Source: CBDVBE01 sp964543525 (lineage in GTDB: Bacteria; Fibrobacterota; Chitinivibrionia; Chitinivibrionales; JANQEN01). Taken from it: DNA of 64,000 nt. Location: positions 1 through 64,000 of the forward strand of contig CAZIYW010000003.1 of NCBI GenBank assembly GCA_964543525.1, given 5' to 3'. The notes under the pieces were generated by a model, which searched no databases, was not told where the DNA came from, and worked only from the letters and a program-made list of their open reading frames with translations. Numbering within the stretch: position 1 is the stretch's first letter; each line of letters starts with the position of its first letter. This document shows, piece after piece, positions 35,344 to 44,619 of the stretch. Made by a program: the position numbers and the translations under genes.

Positions 35344-38238
35344 ATGGCATCTAATAAACCCCTGAAGATTGTTGGTATTGTCCTCGGTTTATTTGTGTTG
35401 TTGATCATTGTTGCGGTTGTTGTCCTTAATATCATGTTTCCGCCGGAAAAGATAAAGACCATGGTGCTCCTCAAGGTGGAGGAGGCTGTCGGCAGGAGCA
35501 TTGATGTTGAAGGTGCCGGTATTTCCATCTATCCCATATTCGGGGTTAAAATCAAGGGGTTGAAAATTGCCAACACTGAACGAAAAGGTTATAGTTCGGA
35601 TCCGTTTGTAACGCTTGACGAGTTTCTTGTCAGTGTGAAAGTACTTCCGCTGCTGCAGAAAAAACTTGCGGTCAAGGCGGTTATTTTTCGCAAACCGACA
35701 ATCCTCGTTGAGGTCAACCGTATGGGCTCGTTCAATTATGAGGATCTCGCTTTCATGGCGCCCAAGGAGGGTACGGAAAAGGTGAAGGCTGAGAAACCTG
35801 AAAAAAAGGAGAAGAAACCCGGTGGTCCACCCGCACTGCCCATTCCAATGACAATGGAGAAATTCGCTATCGAAGATGGAAAAGTTATCTATAATGATTA
35901 CAGGGAAGGACGGTATATAACCATCGGGAATCTCAACCATCGCATCGACTTCTCAATTGACAAAGAGTTAAAAGGTGTCACCTCAACGGGTGAGCTGGTT
36001 CTGGCCGATATTGCAGTCCGGACCGGTGAGATCCCAAAACCTCTTACGGGCGTAACCTTTTCATTCTCCCATGACGTGGGAGTGAATGTGGTTGACGGCG
36101 ATGCGGTGTTGAAGGATGTCCGTATTTCCCTGCAGAAGATCTATATCGCCTGTTCCGGAACGGTAAAGAATTTCAATACTGAGCCGGTACTGGACCTGAA
36201 GATAAAAACGGAGAAAATTTCCATTGAAGACCTGCTGGCCGAGGTACCGGTCGAACTGTTTCCGGATATTGCCAGACTGAAAGCGAAGGGTTTTATTCAA
36301 CTGGCGATGATACTGGGCGGTACCATTGATGCATCGGGTGTGCCGCGGCTCAAGGGTAAGTTTACTTTAGGAGACGGCCATATTCAGTATGCCGACTTGC
36401 CTGAACCGATTAGTGATATCCGTGCGAATATCGCGTTTACTAAAAACAGTGTGGTTATTTCCGATCTTGGATTCAACCTCGGTAAGAATCCGGTAGCACT
36501 GAAAGCCAGAATTGAAAACTTCGCCATGCCGAATGTGGATGCGGTACTGAGAGCCACGGTGAATCTTGATGATCTTAAAAACGTTGTTGCCCTACCGGAA
36601 GGTGTTGCGCTTTCCGGGACTATAAAATCAAATATTACCGCAAGGGGCATTGTTGATCCTAGCGACCCGATGAAAGTAAATATTGACGGCAGCATTGCAG
36701 TGACCAACCTGCGTGCGAAGACTCCCGGTTTGCCGAAACCGGTAGTCGTAAACGGCACGATGAATTTTTCACCAAAACAGATAGCAAATAACATGAGTAT
36801 TGGTGTCGGATCGTCAAACGTGAAAATCGATGCAAAAATAGCGGATTATCTTGCTCTGGTGGTTAAGGACTCGACAAAAAAATCACCGCGGCCGAAGCTT
36901 AATTTTAATGTGGTCTCGACCATGCTGAATACTGATGATTTGATGGCGCCGCAAAAGAAAACGGCGTCTCAGCCTGCGGAGACCGGAGCACCGGCCAAAC
37001 CGGCACCTGCCGCGACCGGGCCGGCACCGATTCTCGCCGCGCCGCTGCCCGGGATTGATATGAACGGTACTATTAATTGTAAACGTATTCTGTACCAGGG
37101 TGTCGAGATGAGTAACTTCGTTACCCGAATATCCTCCGTGAATGATATTATGAAAGTCAATACCCGTGCAAACATGTTCAGCGGGGCGCTGTCGAATGAT
37201 GTGAACATGGATGCCCGTAATCTGGATAATGTCAGAATTGCCAATACGTTCAGTATCAGCAAAATTCAGGTAAACGATTTTATCAGCAATCTGAACATCT
37301 GGATGGGTGACAATCAGCCGCTGTTGAAGGATTTGGACCAAAACCTCTTTGGCACGCTGACGTTACATACCAATTTCAAAACGAACGGTGCCACCACCGA
37401 GGACGCTACAAGAAATCTTGACGGGACGATTAATGCAAAAGTGGCAAACGGCAAAATTAAAAGCAATGTTTTTACTGACGGAATTAACGGCAAGGTCGCC
37501 GGATTCGCCAAAAAAGTACGACTGCCCATTGATAACCTCATCAATATCGGCGATATCACCTTCAGCAGTTTGAAATTTCTGGCGCAGATAAAAGACGAGC
37601 GGGTCTTTTTCAATGATTTCTCTCTTGACTCCCGGGCCACCGGAAACTGGAATGTGGCTGGTAATGTCGGCTTTGACGGTGGGCTTGATGTTGTTCTCAC
37701 CGATCGCCTGCCGAAAAACGTTTCAAAGAGAGTTCTTGCGGTGCAGGATAAAGTGAAGGGCGGTGCGTCCAAGCTAATCAAACAGGGAGAAGGGGCGCTC
37801 AGTAAAAAACTGGGAAGTGAAGTGAGCCGGGTGCTGGGGAATGCCGCCGCCAAAAAACTCGATGAAACCTTCATCACTCCCGACAGGGAAGGACGGGTGA
37901 CCATGTTTATCAATTACGGTGGTAACGTTGCTGCGCCGAAACCGGAAAAGTTCGGATTTAGGCGGCATGAAGGCACCTGCACGGAACAAAAGACCACCGC
38001 GAAACAGGTTCTGAAAAAAGAGTTGAAAAAGAAGGTTGAAACAGTTAAAAAAGAAACCGTGCAGAAAGTTAAAAAAGAGGTGGAGAAGCAGGTAAAGAAA
38101 GTCACCCAGGAGGTTAAGAAAGAGGCGGTAAAGGCGGTTGAGAAACAGGTGCCGACTGAAGTAAAAGAGGAAACGAAAAAAGCAACGAAAGATGTTAAAA
38201 AGAAGGCAAAGAAGAAGTTGAAGAAACTGTTTCAATAA
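35344..38238 (+). CDS. AsmA-family protein with long lysine-rich tail
   Basis: A 964-residue inner-membrane-anchored periplasmic protein. One N-terminal transmembrane helix (about residues 7-32) is followed by an AsmA-like start (EEAVGRSIDVEGAGISIYPIFGVKIKGLKIANT), a long beta-groove region and an AsmA C-terminal module near residues 650-860. Such proteins form hydrophobic grooves thought to carry phospholipid between the two membranes. The last 75 or so residues are an alternating Lys/Glu/Val helix (KKVETVKKETVQKVKKEVEK and similar), probably a basic coiled coil, which is unusual. It probably shares a transcript with the M48 protease. Confidence 0.88.
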   Translation: MASNKPLKIVGIVLGLFVLLIIVAVVVLNIMFPPEKIKTMVLLKVEEAVGRSIDVEGAGISIYPIFGVKIKGLKIANTERKGYSSDPFVTLDEFLVSVKVLPLLQKKLAVKAVIFRKPTILVEVNRMGSFNYEDLAFMAPKEGTEKVKAEKPEKKEKKPGGPPALPIPMTMEKFAIEDGKVIYNDYREGRYITIGNLNHRIDFSIDKELKGVTSTGELVLADIAVRTGEIPKPLTGVTFSFSHDVGVNVVDGDAVLKDVRISLQKIYIACSGTVKNFNTEPVLDLKIKTEKISIEDLLAEVPVELFPDIARLKAKGFIQLAMILGGTIDASGVPRLKGKFTLGDGHIQYADLPEPISDIRANIAFTKNSVVISDLGFNLGKNPVALKARIENFAMPNVDAVLRATVNLDDLKNVVALPEGVALSGTIKSNITARGIVDPSDPMKVNIDGSIAVTNLRAKTPGLPKPVVVNGTMNFSPKQIANNMSIGVGSSNVKIDAKIADYLALVVKDSTKKSPRPKLNFNVVSTMLNTDDLMAPQKKTASQPAETGAPAKPAPAATGPAPILAAPLPGIDMNGTINCKRILYQGVEMSNFVTRISSVNDIMKVNTRANMFSGALSNDVNMDARNLDNVRIANTFSISKIQVNDFISNLNIWMGDNQPLLKDLDQNLFGTLTLHTNFKTNGATTEDATRNLDGTINAKVANGKIKSNVFTDGINGKVAGFAKKVRLPIDNLINIGDITFSSLKFLAQIKDERVFFNDFSLDSRATGNWNVAGNVGFDGGLDVVLTDRLPKNVSKRVLAVQDKVKGGASKLIKQGEGALSKKLGSEVSRVLGNAAAKKLDETFITPDREGRVTMFINYGGNVAAPKPEKFGFRRHEGTCTEQKTTAKQVLKKELKKKVETVKKETVQKVKKEVEKQVKKVTQEVKKEAVKAVEKQVPTEVKEETKKATKDVKKKAKKKLKKLFQ

Positions 38239-38239
38239 T

Positions 38240-39475
38240 TCAGCAGCCGACAATAACTTCTTCACCGTCAACCAGAACGAAATCAACCTCAGGCTCTTCC
38301 TGAAGCAGCTCCTCGAGAATGTCTTCGTTGGGAGTGTGAGAAAAGCGTACGCCTATGATATCCGCCTTTTTGCCCTGTTCAAGACTGCCGATAAGGTGGC
38401 TGCTGCGCAGGGCACGCGCCGGATTTTTTGTTACCCAGTTGAGCATTGTTCGGGCAGGTATGTGGGGATAACAGGTCTTCATATAGTAAAGCTCGTCAAA
38501 TAGGTTCATACCCGCCAGACTTACCGGAGATTCAGTCCCGAGGCAGATGTTGATACCCCGATTTAATCCGGTTTCCATGGGAAACCGTTTATGCTCGAGC
38601 ATCTCATTGTATTGCCCGCAGAGTACCACGGAAATGTTCTTCGCTGTCAGTAAAGACAATTCATTGCCGCTGACATAGTTGCAGTGGTACAGGATACCGT
38701 TGTTCGGGATAAGATTCCTGGTAAGGGCATACACCATTGAACCCTGCTCAGATTTTCCATAAGGCCATTCTCTTTTCCGGGTGAGATGGTAATACAACTC
38801 CCCCGACTGTTCGGAAAACGCCTGAAGTTCATCGGTGCTTTCCGCCATATGGCAGGCCCAGAGGTAGTCGTTGTGCCTGGTTATATTAAGGAGTGTTTTG
38901 TGTAAAGGAACGTCAAGAGAGAACAGTGCGTGCGGGGCAATACCGATATTTCCTTCGCGCCTGCTCTTTCTGACCCGATTCTGCAGGGTTTCGATAAAAT
39001 GCTGTTTTCCGGTATAGTTTTCGTTCTCCGGGTGTACCTCATACATAACCCACGATCGTACCGGTTCATCCCGGACAACAATGGCCGAAAAATCGGTTCG
39101 TGAGGTGTCGACAATAGTGGTAATACCGTTGGCAAGCGACTCACGTATGCCCAGACGTATTGTCGAGAGCAGTTCGTCAGGTGCAGCCTGTCGCATACTG
39201 CGGTCTTTTTTTAATGTCCAGGCTGTGAACGATTCATCCTCCTTTTTCACCGCACCCCGTATAATGCCCTCCTCGAGGTGCGTATGCATATTTATCAATC
39301 CCGGCAGAAGGAGCCGTTTCCCGCAGTTTACTATCCGATCCCGGGAAGTCCTGCGGATTGCACTTCGCTGACCTATTGACGATATGCGATCATTGGTGAC
39401 GACAATCGCACCGTTGGTGAGAATGGAATTGTCCGGAAGGAGAATCCATTTTGCAAAATAGACCGTTGATGCCAT
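38240..39475 (-). CDS. amidohydrolase (ATZ/TRZ/SAH-deaminase-like) with altered metal-site Asp
   Basis: A 411-residue TIM-barrel amidohydrolase. The metal site is nearly complete: INMHTHLEEG (HxH), APHALFSLD, the His of CHMAEST and the HCNYVSGNEL region all match the chlorohydrolase/S-adenosylhomocysteine-deaminase group. The terminal catalytic Asp, normally in L-G-T-D-S, is Glu here (LGTESPVSL, codon at 38531-38533). This may change the substrate or the metal, or reduce activity. The small beta-sandwich domain is formed by both ends (YFAKWILLPDNSIL...DFVLVDGEEV). It is convergent with the AsmA-like gene with almost no gap. Confidence 0.88.
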   Translation of the reverse strand: MASTVYFAKWILLPDNSILTNGAIVVTNDRISSIGQRSAIRRTSRDRIVNCGKRLLLPGLINMHTHLEEGIIRGAVKKEDESFTAWTLKKDRSMRQAAPDELLSTIRLGIRESLANGITTIVDTSRTDFSAIVVRDEPVRSWVMYEVHPENENYTGKQHFIETLQNRVRKSRREGNIGIAPHALFSLDVPLHKTLLNITRHNDYLWACHMAESTDELQAFSEQSGELYYHLTRKREWPYGKSEQGSMVYALTRNLIPNNGILYHCNYVSGNELSLLTAKNISVVLCGQYNEMLEHKRFPMETGLNRGINICLGTESPVSLAGMNLFDELYYMKTCYPHIPARTMLNWVTKNPARALRSSHLIGSLEQGKKADIIGVRFSHTPNEDILEELLQEEPEVDFVLVDGEEVIVGC

Positions 39476-39829
39476 TGATGTACTGATTTTTTACCGGTTA
39501 TTTCACTCTTTTATGTATATGACTTTTTAAAGCCGTGTTAAAATCCTTTAAATAATATATTTTTAAACACGTTCCGGTGTTTTATCCACTTTTAAAATAT
39601 ATCTGTGGTGATTCATCGTTATTTATTTGTGTTTTTGGAGCAGGTATAAAAGGTGGCGCGTACACAGGGTGTCTTTTAAGAAAAATTGTGTCGTTGCAGG
39701 GATTTTATACTGTCTGAATCAGTTTACAGGTATCAAGCCGGTAATCTTGTGTGGTTTTATTTCTGCCGGAACCGGTACAGGATATTTTTATTTTAACTAA
39801 ATACTATAAACGTTTGTGAAGGGAACCAT
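39476..39829. other. gene-free interval (354 bp)
   Basis: Divergent spacer between the amidohydrolase and yajC. It is AT-rich without a convincing tRNA, riboswitch or hairpin; both promoters should lie here, but I cannot assign boxes reliably. Confidence 0.5.
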
Positions 39830-40216
39830 ATGAATGTATTGTACAGTGCTTCTTTGCTGATGAGTTTTGTTTTTTCCGTCTATGCGCAGGGCGGTAAAAG
39901 TCCGGGTTCCGGCGGTATGGCCGGCAGTTTTATACCCATGATGGTAGTGATGTTTATTGTTATCTACTTTTTCATGATTCGTCCGGAGCAGCGGAAGCAG
40001 AAGGATAAGAAGAATATGATGGAGAATCTGAAGAAGGGCGATAAAATACTTACCATTGGCGGAATATACGGGACCGTGGGAAATATAAAGGATGATACGG
40101 TTATGGTAAGGATTGGGGATAACACTACAGTAAAATTTGCCAAGTCGGCAATTTCATCCGTAATCACTAATAAGGAGGAATCAAGAGAGAATAAAAATAA
40201 CGAAGGGAAAAAGTAA
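39830..40216 (+). CDS. yajC: preprotein translocase auxiliary subunit YajC
   Basis: A 128-residue protein with a signal-like N-terminus, a Gly-rich stretch and one transmembrane helix (about 33-52: FIPMMVVMFIVIYFFMIRP), followed by the family signature RPEQRKQKDKKNMMENLKKGDKILTIGGIYGTVGNIKDDTVMVRI. YajC joins SecDF at the translocon. Its usual neighbours secD/secF are absent; def follows 2 nt later. The C-terminal tail is short and charged. Confidence 0.93.
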   Translation: MNVLYSASLLMSFVFSVYAQGGKSPGSGGMAGSFIPMMVVMFIVIYFFMIRPEQRKQKDKKNMMENLKKGDKILTIGGIYGTVGNIKDDTVMVRIGDNTTVKFAKSAISSVITNKEESRENKNNEGKK

Positions 40217-40218
40217 TA

Positions 40219-40740
40219 ATGGCTGATATCCGAATATATGGTGATCCGATTCTCCGGAAAAAGGCGGAACCGGTTAATGAATTTGACGGATTGTTAAAAG
40301 ATTTTACTGAGCAGATGAAGAATGATATGTATGCCAGTAACGGTGTTGGACTGGCGGCGCCACAGGTGGGGCGTTCGATACGACTTGTCGTGGTTGATGC
40401 CACAGGAGGTGAACAGGAACCGTATGTCGTGATAAATCCGGAGATTACCTATTTATCGGAACAGCAATCAGACTATGATGAAGGTTGCCTCAGTATACCG
40501 GATATCACTCTGACCATTACCCGTCCGGCCATTGTATCTGTGCGTGCGCAGGATGAGGAAGGAAATGAATATACCATTGAGAAAGCAGATGGCCTTCTTG
40601 CCCGTGCATTACAGCATGAGATCGATCATCTTGACGGCATACTCTTTGTGGACCGGGCATCACCGGTACGACGACAGCTTATTTCAGGAAAATTGAAGAA
40701 GCTTGCCAAATCTCAGCGAAATGCCTCAAAGACTGCTTAA
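40219..40740 (+). CDS. def: peptide deformylase
   Basis: A 173-residue iron/zinc enzyme that removes the formyl group from nascent chains. All three motifs are intact: GVGLAAPQVG (42-51), EGCLS with the metal ligand C90, and HEIDH (133-137). The length is normal. It starts 2 nt after yajC and overlaps the SpoIID-like gene by 20 nt, forming a compact yajC-def-spoIID-transporter unit. Confidence 0.97.
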   Translation: MADIRIYGDPILRKKAEPVNEFDGLLKDFTEQMKNDMYASNGVGLAAPQVGRSIRLVVVDATGGEQEPYVVINPEITYLSEQQSDYDEGCLSIPDITLTITRPAIVSVRAQDEEGNEYTIEKADGLLARALQHEIDHLDGILFVDRASPVRRQLISGKLKKLAKSQRNASKTA

Positions 40741-42238
40741 AATACTCTGCATCTGTTCAGTGTTCTTGTTCGCCGGATGTGCAGGGTCATCCGTATTGGT
40801 ACCCAACCCCAAAGGGAAAACGGCTCACCCTGAAAAGCGATCGCCATCTGTTGAGAAAAACGACAAACATACACCACCGGCTGGTGAAACGAAGGAGAGC
40901 GAAGAAAGAGACTCGGAGAAAATCCCGTCTGAGGATGAGCTTGATTTCGCCTTGGCATTTGTCGATACCGATGCATCCGTTTCTGAAAGTCGGTCTGAAA
41001 AGCCAATCATTTCAGAAGAATCTTCCACGGCCCGACAGAAGTGTACGGTACCTCGGCGAATAGTGCGAGTGGCACTGAACCGGAACTGTAGTCGTCTTGC
41101 CGTGTATTCAATCGGTAAGGTAGATATCCATGCATATAAAAAGTACGGCAACAGAACCTGTAGAGGGCGTATCGGGCTGAGAAGCGGAAAGAAAAAGAAC
41201 GGGCAGCCCCGGGCTGTTGTTGAAACTTCCGAGCATGGTACCTTTGCGGTGTTTCTTCCCTGTACGTTACAGTCACAATCGGCACACGCCTATTTTGAGC
41301 TGGATCAGAAGAGCTATCGGGGAGGAATAATCATTATTCCGGGCAGGGGAATATCTTTTTCTGTTGTTAATTTCTGTCCCGTTGAAGAGTATCTTCGTGG
41401 AGTTGTGCCGCTCGAGATTGGCAAACGGTCGGATGAGGACCTGGAGGCTATAAAAGCACAGGCGGTCGCCGCCCGCACCTATACATATAAAAAAATGATC
41501 GAGCGACAGCAGCAACCTTTTGATTTGCTTGCAACTGTTGAGGATCAGGTGTACGGTGGAGTGACCACAGAGTACCCATTGAGTGACAGGGCGATAAAAA
41601 TGACTGAAGACATGGTTGCCGTATACGGTGACAGCCTCATTTATGCCTATTATCATTCGACCTGCGGTGGTATGACGGCGAATATTACTGATGTCTGGCA
41701 GAAACCGCCTCAACCGTATCTGCGTTCGATTCGGGACGTGGATAAAAGTGGAAAAGCATACTGTGCCATATCCCGTTATTTTATCTGGCGGGAAACATGG
41801 AACACCGCCACCCTGTCGTCGATAGCCAAACGATACAGCAGCGCCGCGTTTCCTGCGAAACCTGCCTTTCGGGGAGCTATTACAGGTATAACCGTGCTGG
41901 GTACCTTTCCCTGTGGAAGAATCTCGGCATGCAGAATTAACACTTCTGAAGGCGAGTTTATTTACAGTGGCGATAAAATCCGTTTTCTTCTGCGGAGGAA
42001 TGAACCCGGACATCCCATTTTACGCAGCGCCTGTTTTACTGTTGCGCACTGTGACAAAAAAAAGGTAACTCTTTCAGGACAGGGGTACGGTCACGGTGTC
42101 GGTATGTGCCAGATGGGGGCTATTGGAAGAGCCCGGGCAGGGCAGACCTATATACAGATCCTCAAGGCCTATTACAGTGGTATTAACATTGTTCCGGTGG
42201 TAATTGATCAAAAAGGGAAGAAACTCGTGTATGAGTAG
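40721..42238 (+). CDS. SpoIID/LytB-domain lipoprotein
   Basis: About 505 residues from the ATG at 40721. The leader MPQRLLKILCICSVFLFAGC has a lipobox (C20). A charged, probably disordered region (to about residue 110) precedes the SpoIID domain, marked by VEEYLRGVVPLEIGKR, AIKAQAVAARTYTYK, YYHSTCGGMTANITDVW and the closing GQGYGHGVGMCQMGAIGRA. SpoIID is a lytic transglycosylase for peptidoglycan lacking stem peptides; in non-spore-formers related proteins (such as LytB-type) act in cell separation or wall remodelling. It overlaps def at the 5' end and the transporter gene at the 3' end. Confidence 0.9.
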   Translation: MPQRLLKILCICSVFLFAGCAGSSVLVPNPKGKTAHPEKRSPSVEKNDKHTPPAGETKESEERDSEKIPSEDELDFALAFVDTDASVSESRSEKPIISEESSTARQKCTVPRRIVRVALNRNCSRLAVYSIGKVDIHAYKKYGNRTCRGRIGLRSGKKKNGQPRAVVETSEHGTFAVFLPCTLQSQSAHAYFELDQKSYRGGIIIIPGRGISFSVVNFCPVEEYLRGVVPLEIGKRSDEDLEAIKAQAVAARTYTYKKMIERQQQPFDLLATVEDQVYGGVTTEYPLSDRAIKMTEDMVAVYGDSLIYAYYHSTCGGMTANITDVWQKPPQPYLRSIRDVDKSGKAYCAISRYFIWRETWNTATLSSIAKRYSSAAFPAKPAFRGAITGITVLGTFPCGRISACRINTSEGEFIYSGDKIRFLLRRNEPGHPILRSACFTVAHCDKKKVTLSGQGYGHGVGMCQMGAIGRARAGQTYIQILKAYYSGINIVPVVIDQKGKKLVYE

Positions 42239-44468
42239 CGGACAACAAAGCCAAGTGACTAAATTTACCACTTTCGGTGGAGTATTTACTCCCTCTATTC
42301 TGACCATTATCGGCGTGATAATGTTCATGCGCGCCGGATTTGTTATCGGTCAGGCCGGTATTTATCATGCGTTACTTATTCTGGCGATAGCAAAAAGTAT
42401 TACCCTTCTCACCAGTTTTTCCATTTCAGCTATTGCGACCAACACCGAAGTAAAGGGTGGTGGTGCTTATTACCTTATTTCCCGAACACTCGGGCCTGAA
42501 TTCGGCGGGACTATTGGTCTTGCACTGTTTTTCGCTCAGGCATTATCTGTTCCATTTTATATACTTGGTTTTTCCGAAGCGGTTATGATTACCGTGACTC
42601 CCTATTTCCCGGCAATTACCTCCTATTTCAATCATATCACGTTCAGCACTGCAATTATCCTCTTTGCCATAGTATTTAAAGGGGCGGGAGGGGCAATTAA
42701 AGTCCAGTATATAATAATGGTGATTCTGGCTGTATCTATTGCCACATTTCTTGGCGGAGCGGCCCTGAATTTTGATAAGACGCTGTTTCAGAAAAACTGG
42801 GCTGCCGCTTACAGTGAACCCACAAACGGGTTCTGGCTTGTTTTCGCGATCTATTTTCCGGCTGCTACCGGTATCATGGCGGGAGTGAATATGTCGGGTA
42901 ATCTGAAAAATCCGACCCGCTCCATACCGCTGGGAACCTTTGCATCAATCATTGTCGGTGCCGTTGTCTATGCTGCGCAGATTGTATTGTGCGGCGGTTC
43001 AATAGCCAGGGAGGATCTTATTGCAGATTCATACGGCAGCCTGCTGAACGTTGCAGTATGGAGATTATGGTTCCTGGTTTCCCTGGGAGTTTTTGCAGCC
43101 ACATTATCGAGTGCACTCGGTTCGTTTCTTGGCGCCCCTAGAATACTTCAGTCGCTGGCTCAGGATAAGATACTGGCTCCAACAAAGTGGTTTGCAAAAT
43201 TATCGAAGAATGGTGAACCGCGTCGCGCTCTCTGGCTTACTTTCCTGATAACACTGACGACACTCTATTTTGCCCGTGAAGGCGGCGGCGGCAGCGCTCT
43301 TAATGCAGTGGCTACCGTAGTAACTATGTTTTTTCTCTGGACCTATGGTATTACCAACGTTGCGGCTTTTGTGGAGTCTTTCGGCCAGAATCCATCATTC
43401 AGACCCCGTTTTAAGTTCTTTCACTGGATACTGGCTCTGCTCGGTGCAATAGGCTGTATCGGCGCCGCGTTACTTATTGATGCACTTGCTGCGCTTGGCG
43501 CCGTAGCTGCAATAAGTGTCATATTCATGTATGTTCGAAAATTTGTGTTAAAAACATCCTTTGGCGATGCCAGGCGGGGCTTCTTCTACTCCCTGGTCCG
43601 GACCAATTTATTTAAACTTGAACAGGCTCCCATGCATGCCAAAAACTGGCGTCCTACCATAGTCGTGTTTACCGGGAACCCCGATTCACGGCTCACCCTT
43701 GCCCGATTTGCCGACTGGCTGGGAAGTGGCCGTGGCATTGTTATTCTGGTAAGCCTGATTATCGGTAAATTAAATGTAAAAATAGAGCAGCGGAAACACA
43801 TGATTGCAACCCTCAATGAGTTTATTAAAAAGAATAAAATTCAGGCGTTTCCGCAGGTTCTTATTACCCCCCACTTCGATCTGGGATTAAATCAGCTTCT
43901 TCAGAGCACCTCTATCGGGCCGCTGAAACCGAACCTGGTGATTCTAGGCTGGTCTGCCGACCCGGAGCGGGCCAGGTTTTTCGTCCGGCATCTGCATACT
44001 GCTCGTATGCTCAATATGAGTCTGATATTGCTGTATGACAACGGTCTTCCGAAACTTGAGCGAAAAATGAAAAAACGGATTGATATATGGTGGCGGGGCA
44101 GGGAGAACGGATCCCTCATGGCTATACTTGCCTATCTTATCTCGCTCAACAGCGACTGGACCAATGTCTCTATCCGGTTCCTGCGGGTTGTCCGTGCCAA
44201 GGAATCCCATGAGCAGGCGTTTGTTGAGTTAAAAACATTGGTTGAGGCATCCCGTATTTCTGCCACTATCAACATTGTCGATTCTCAAAAACCCTTCCCG
44301 GAGGTTCTACATACGTATTCGCAGGATGCCACTGTGGTATTTCTGGGATTTCAGATTCCTTCCGCAGAGAAGTCGGCTGAATTCCAGTCTCTTTTCACCG
44401 CATTATTGAAAGGTCTGCCCACCACCCTGTTGGTTAATTCAACCGGTGAGGCAGATTTAATGGTCTGA
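42231..44468 (+). CDS. SLC12-type (cation-chloride cotransporter-like) permease
   Basis: About 745 residues from the ATG at 42231 (MSSGQQSQ). GGVFTPSILTIIGVIMFMR, GGGAYYLISRTLGPEFGGTIGL and PAATGIMAGVNMSGNLKNP are SLC12/APC signatures, and about twelve transmembrane helices occupy residues 20-450. A soluble C-terminal domain (about 460-745, NWRPTIVVFTGNPDSRLTLARFADWL onward) matches the cytosolic domain of eukaryotic Na-K-Cl cotransporters. Bacterial members are poorly studied, so amino-acid, K+ or Cl- transport is possible. Its start overlaps the SpoIID stop by 8 nt. Confidence 0.88.
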   Translation: MSSGQQSQVTKFTTFGGVFTPSILTIIGVIMFMRAGFVIGQAGIYHALLILAIAKSITLLTSFSISAIATNTEVKGGGAYYLISRTLGPEFGGTIGLALFFAQALSVPFYILGFSEAVMITVTPYFPAITSYFNHITFSTAIILFAIVFKGAGGAIKVQYIIMVILAVSIATFLGGAALNFDKTLFQKNWAAAYSEPTNGFWLVFAIYFPAATGIMAGVNMSGNLKNPTRSIPLGTFASIIVGAVVYAAQIVLCGGSIAREDLIADSYGSLLNVAVWRLWFLVSLGVFAATLSSALGSFLGAPRILQSLAQDKILAPTKWFAKLSKNGEPRRALWLTFLITLTTLYFAREGGGGSALNAVATVVTMFFLWTYGITNVAAFVESFGQNPSFRPRFKFFHWILALLGAIGCIGAALLIDALAALGAVAAISVIFMYVRKFVLKTSFGDARRGFFYSLVRTNLFKLEQAPMHAKNWRPTIVVFTGNPDSRLTLARFADWLGSGRGIVILVSLIIGKLNVKIEQRKHMIATLNEFIKKNKIQAFPQVLITPHFDLGLNQLLQSTSIGPLKPNLVILGWSADPERARFFVRHLHTARMLNMSLILLYDNGLPKLERKMKKRIDIWWRGRENGSLMAILAYLISLNSDWTNVSIRFLRVVRAKESHEQAFVELKTLVEASRISATINIVDSQKPFPEVLHTYSQDATVVFLGFQIPSAEKSAEFQSLFTALLKGLPTTLLVNSTGEADLMV

Positions 44469-44619
44469 AGTATTACGAGATATGTAATAAGTTTAGCGAA
44501 AAACCATAAAATCTAAAAGTATCAGAAAAATTTTTAATTTAATGTATATTTATATATAGAATGTAAAATAGGGGGGATACACTGAAAAAACCATACATTA
44601 ACCAAAAAGGGAGCAGGTA

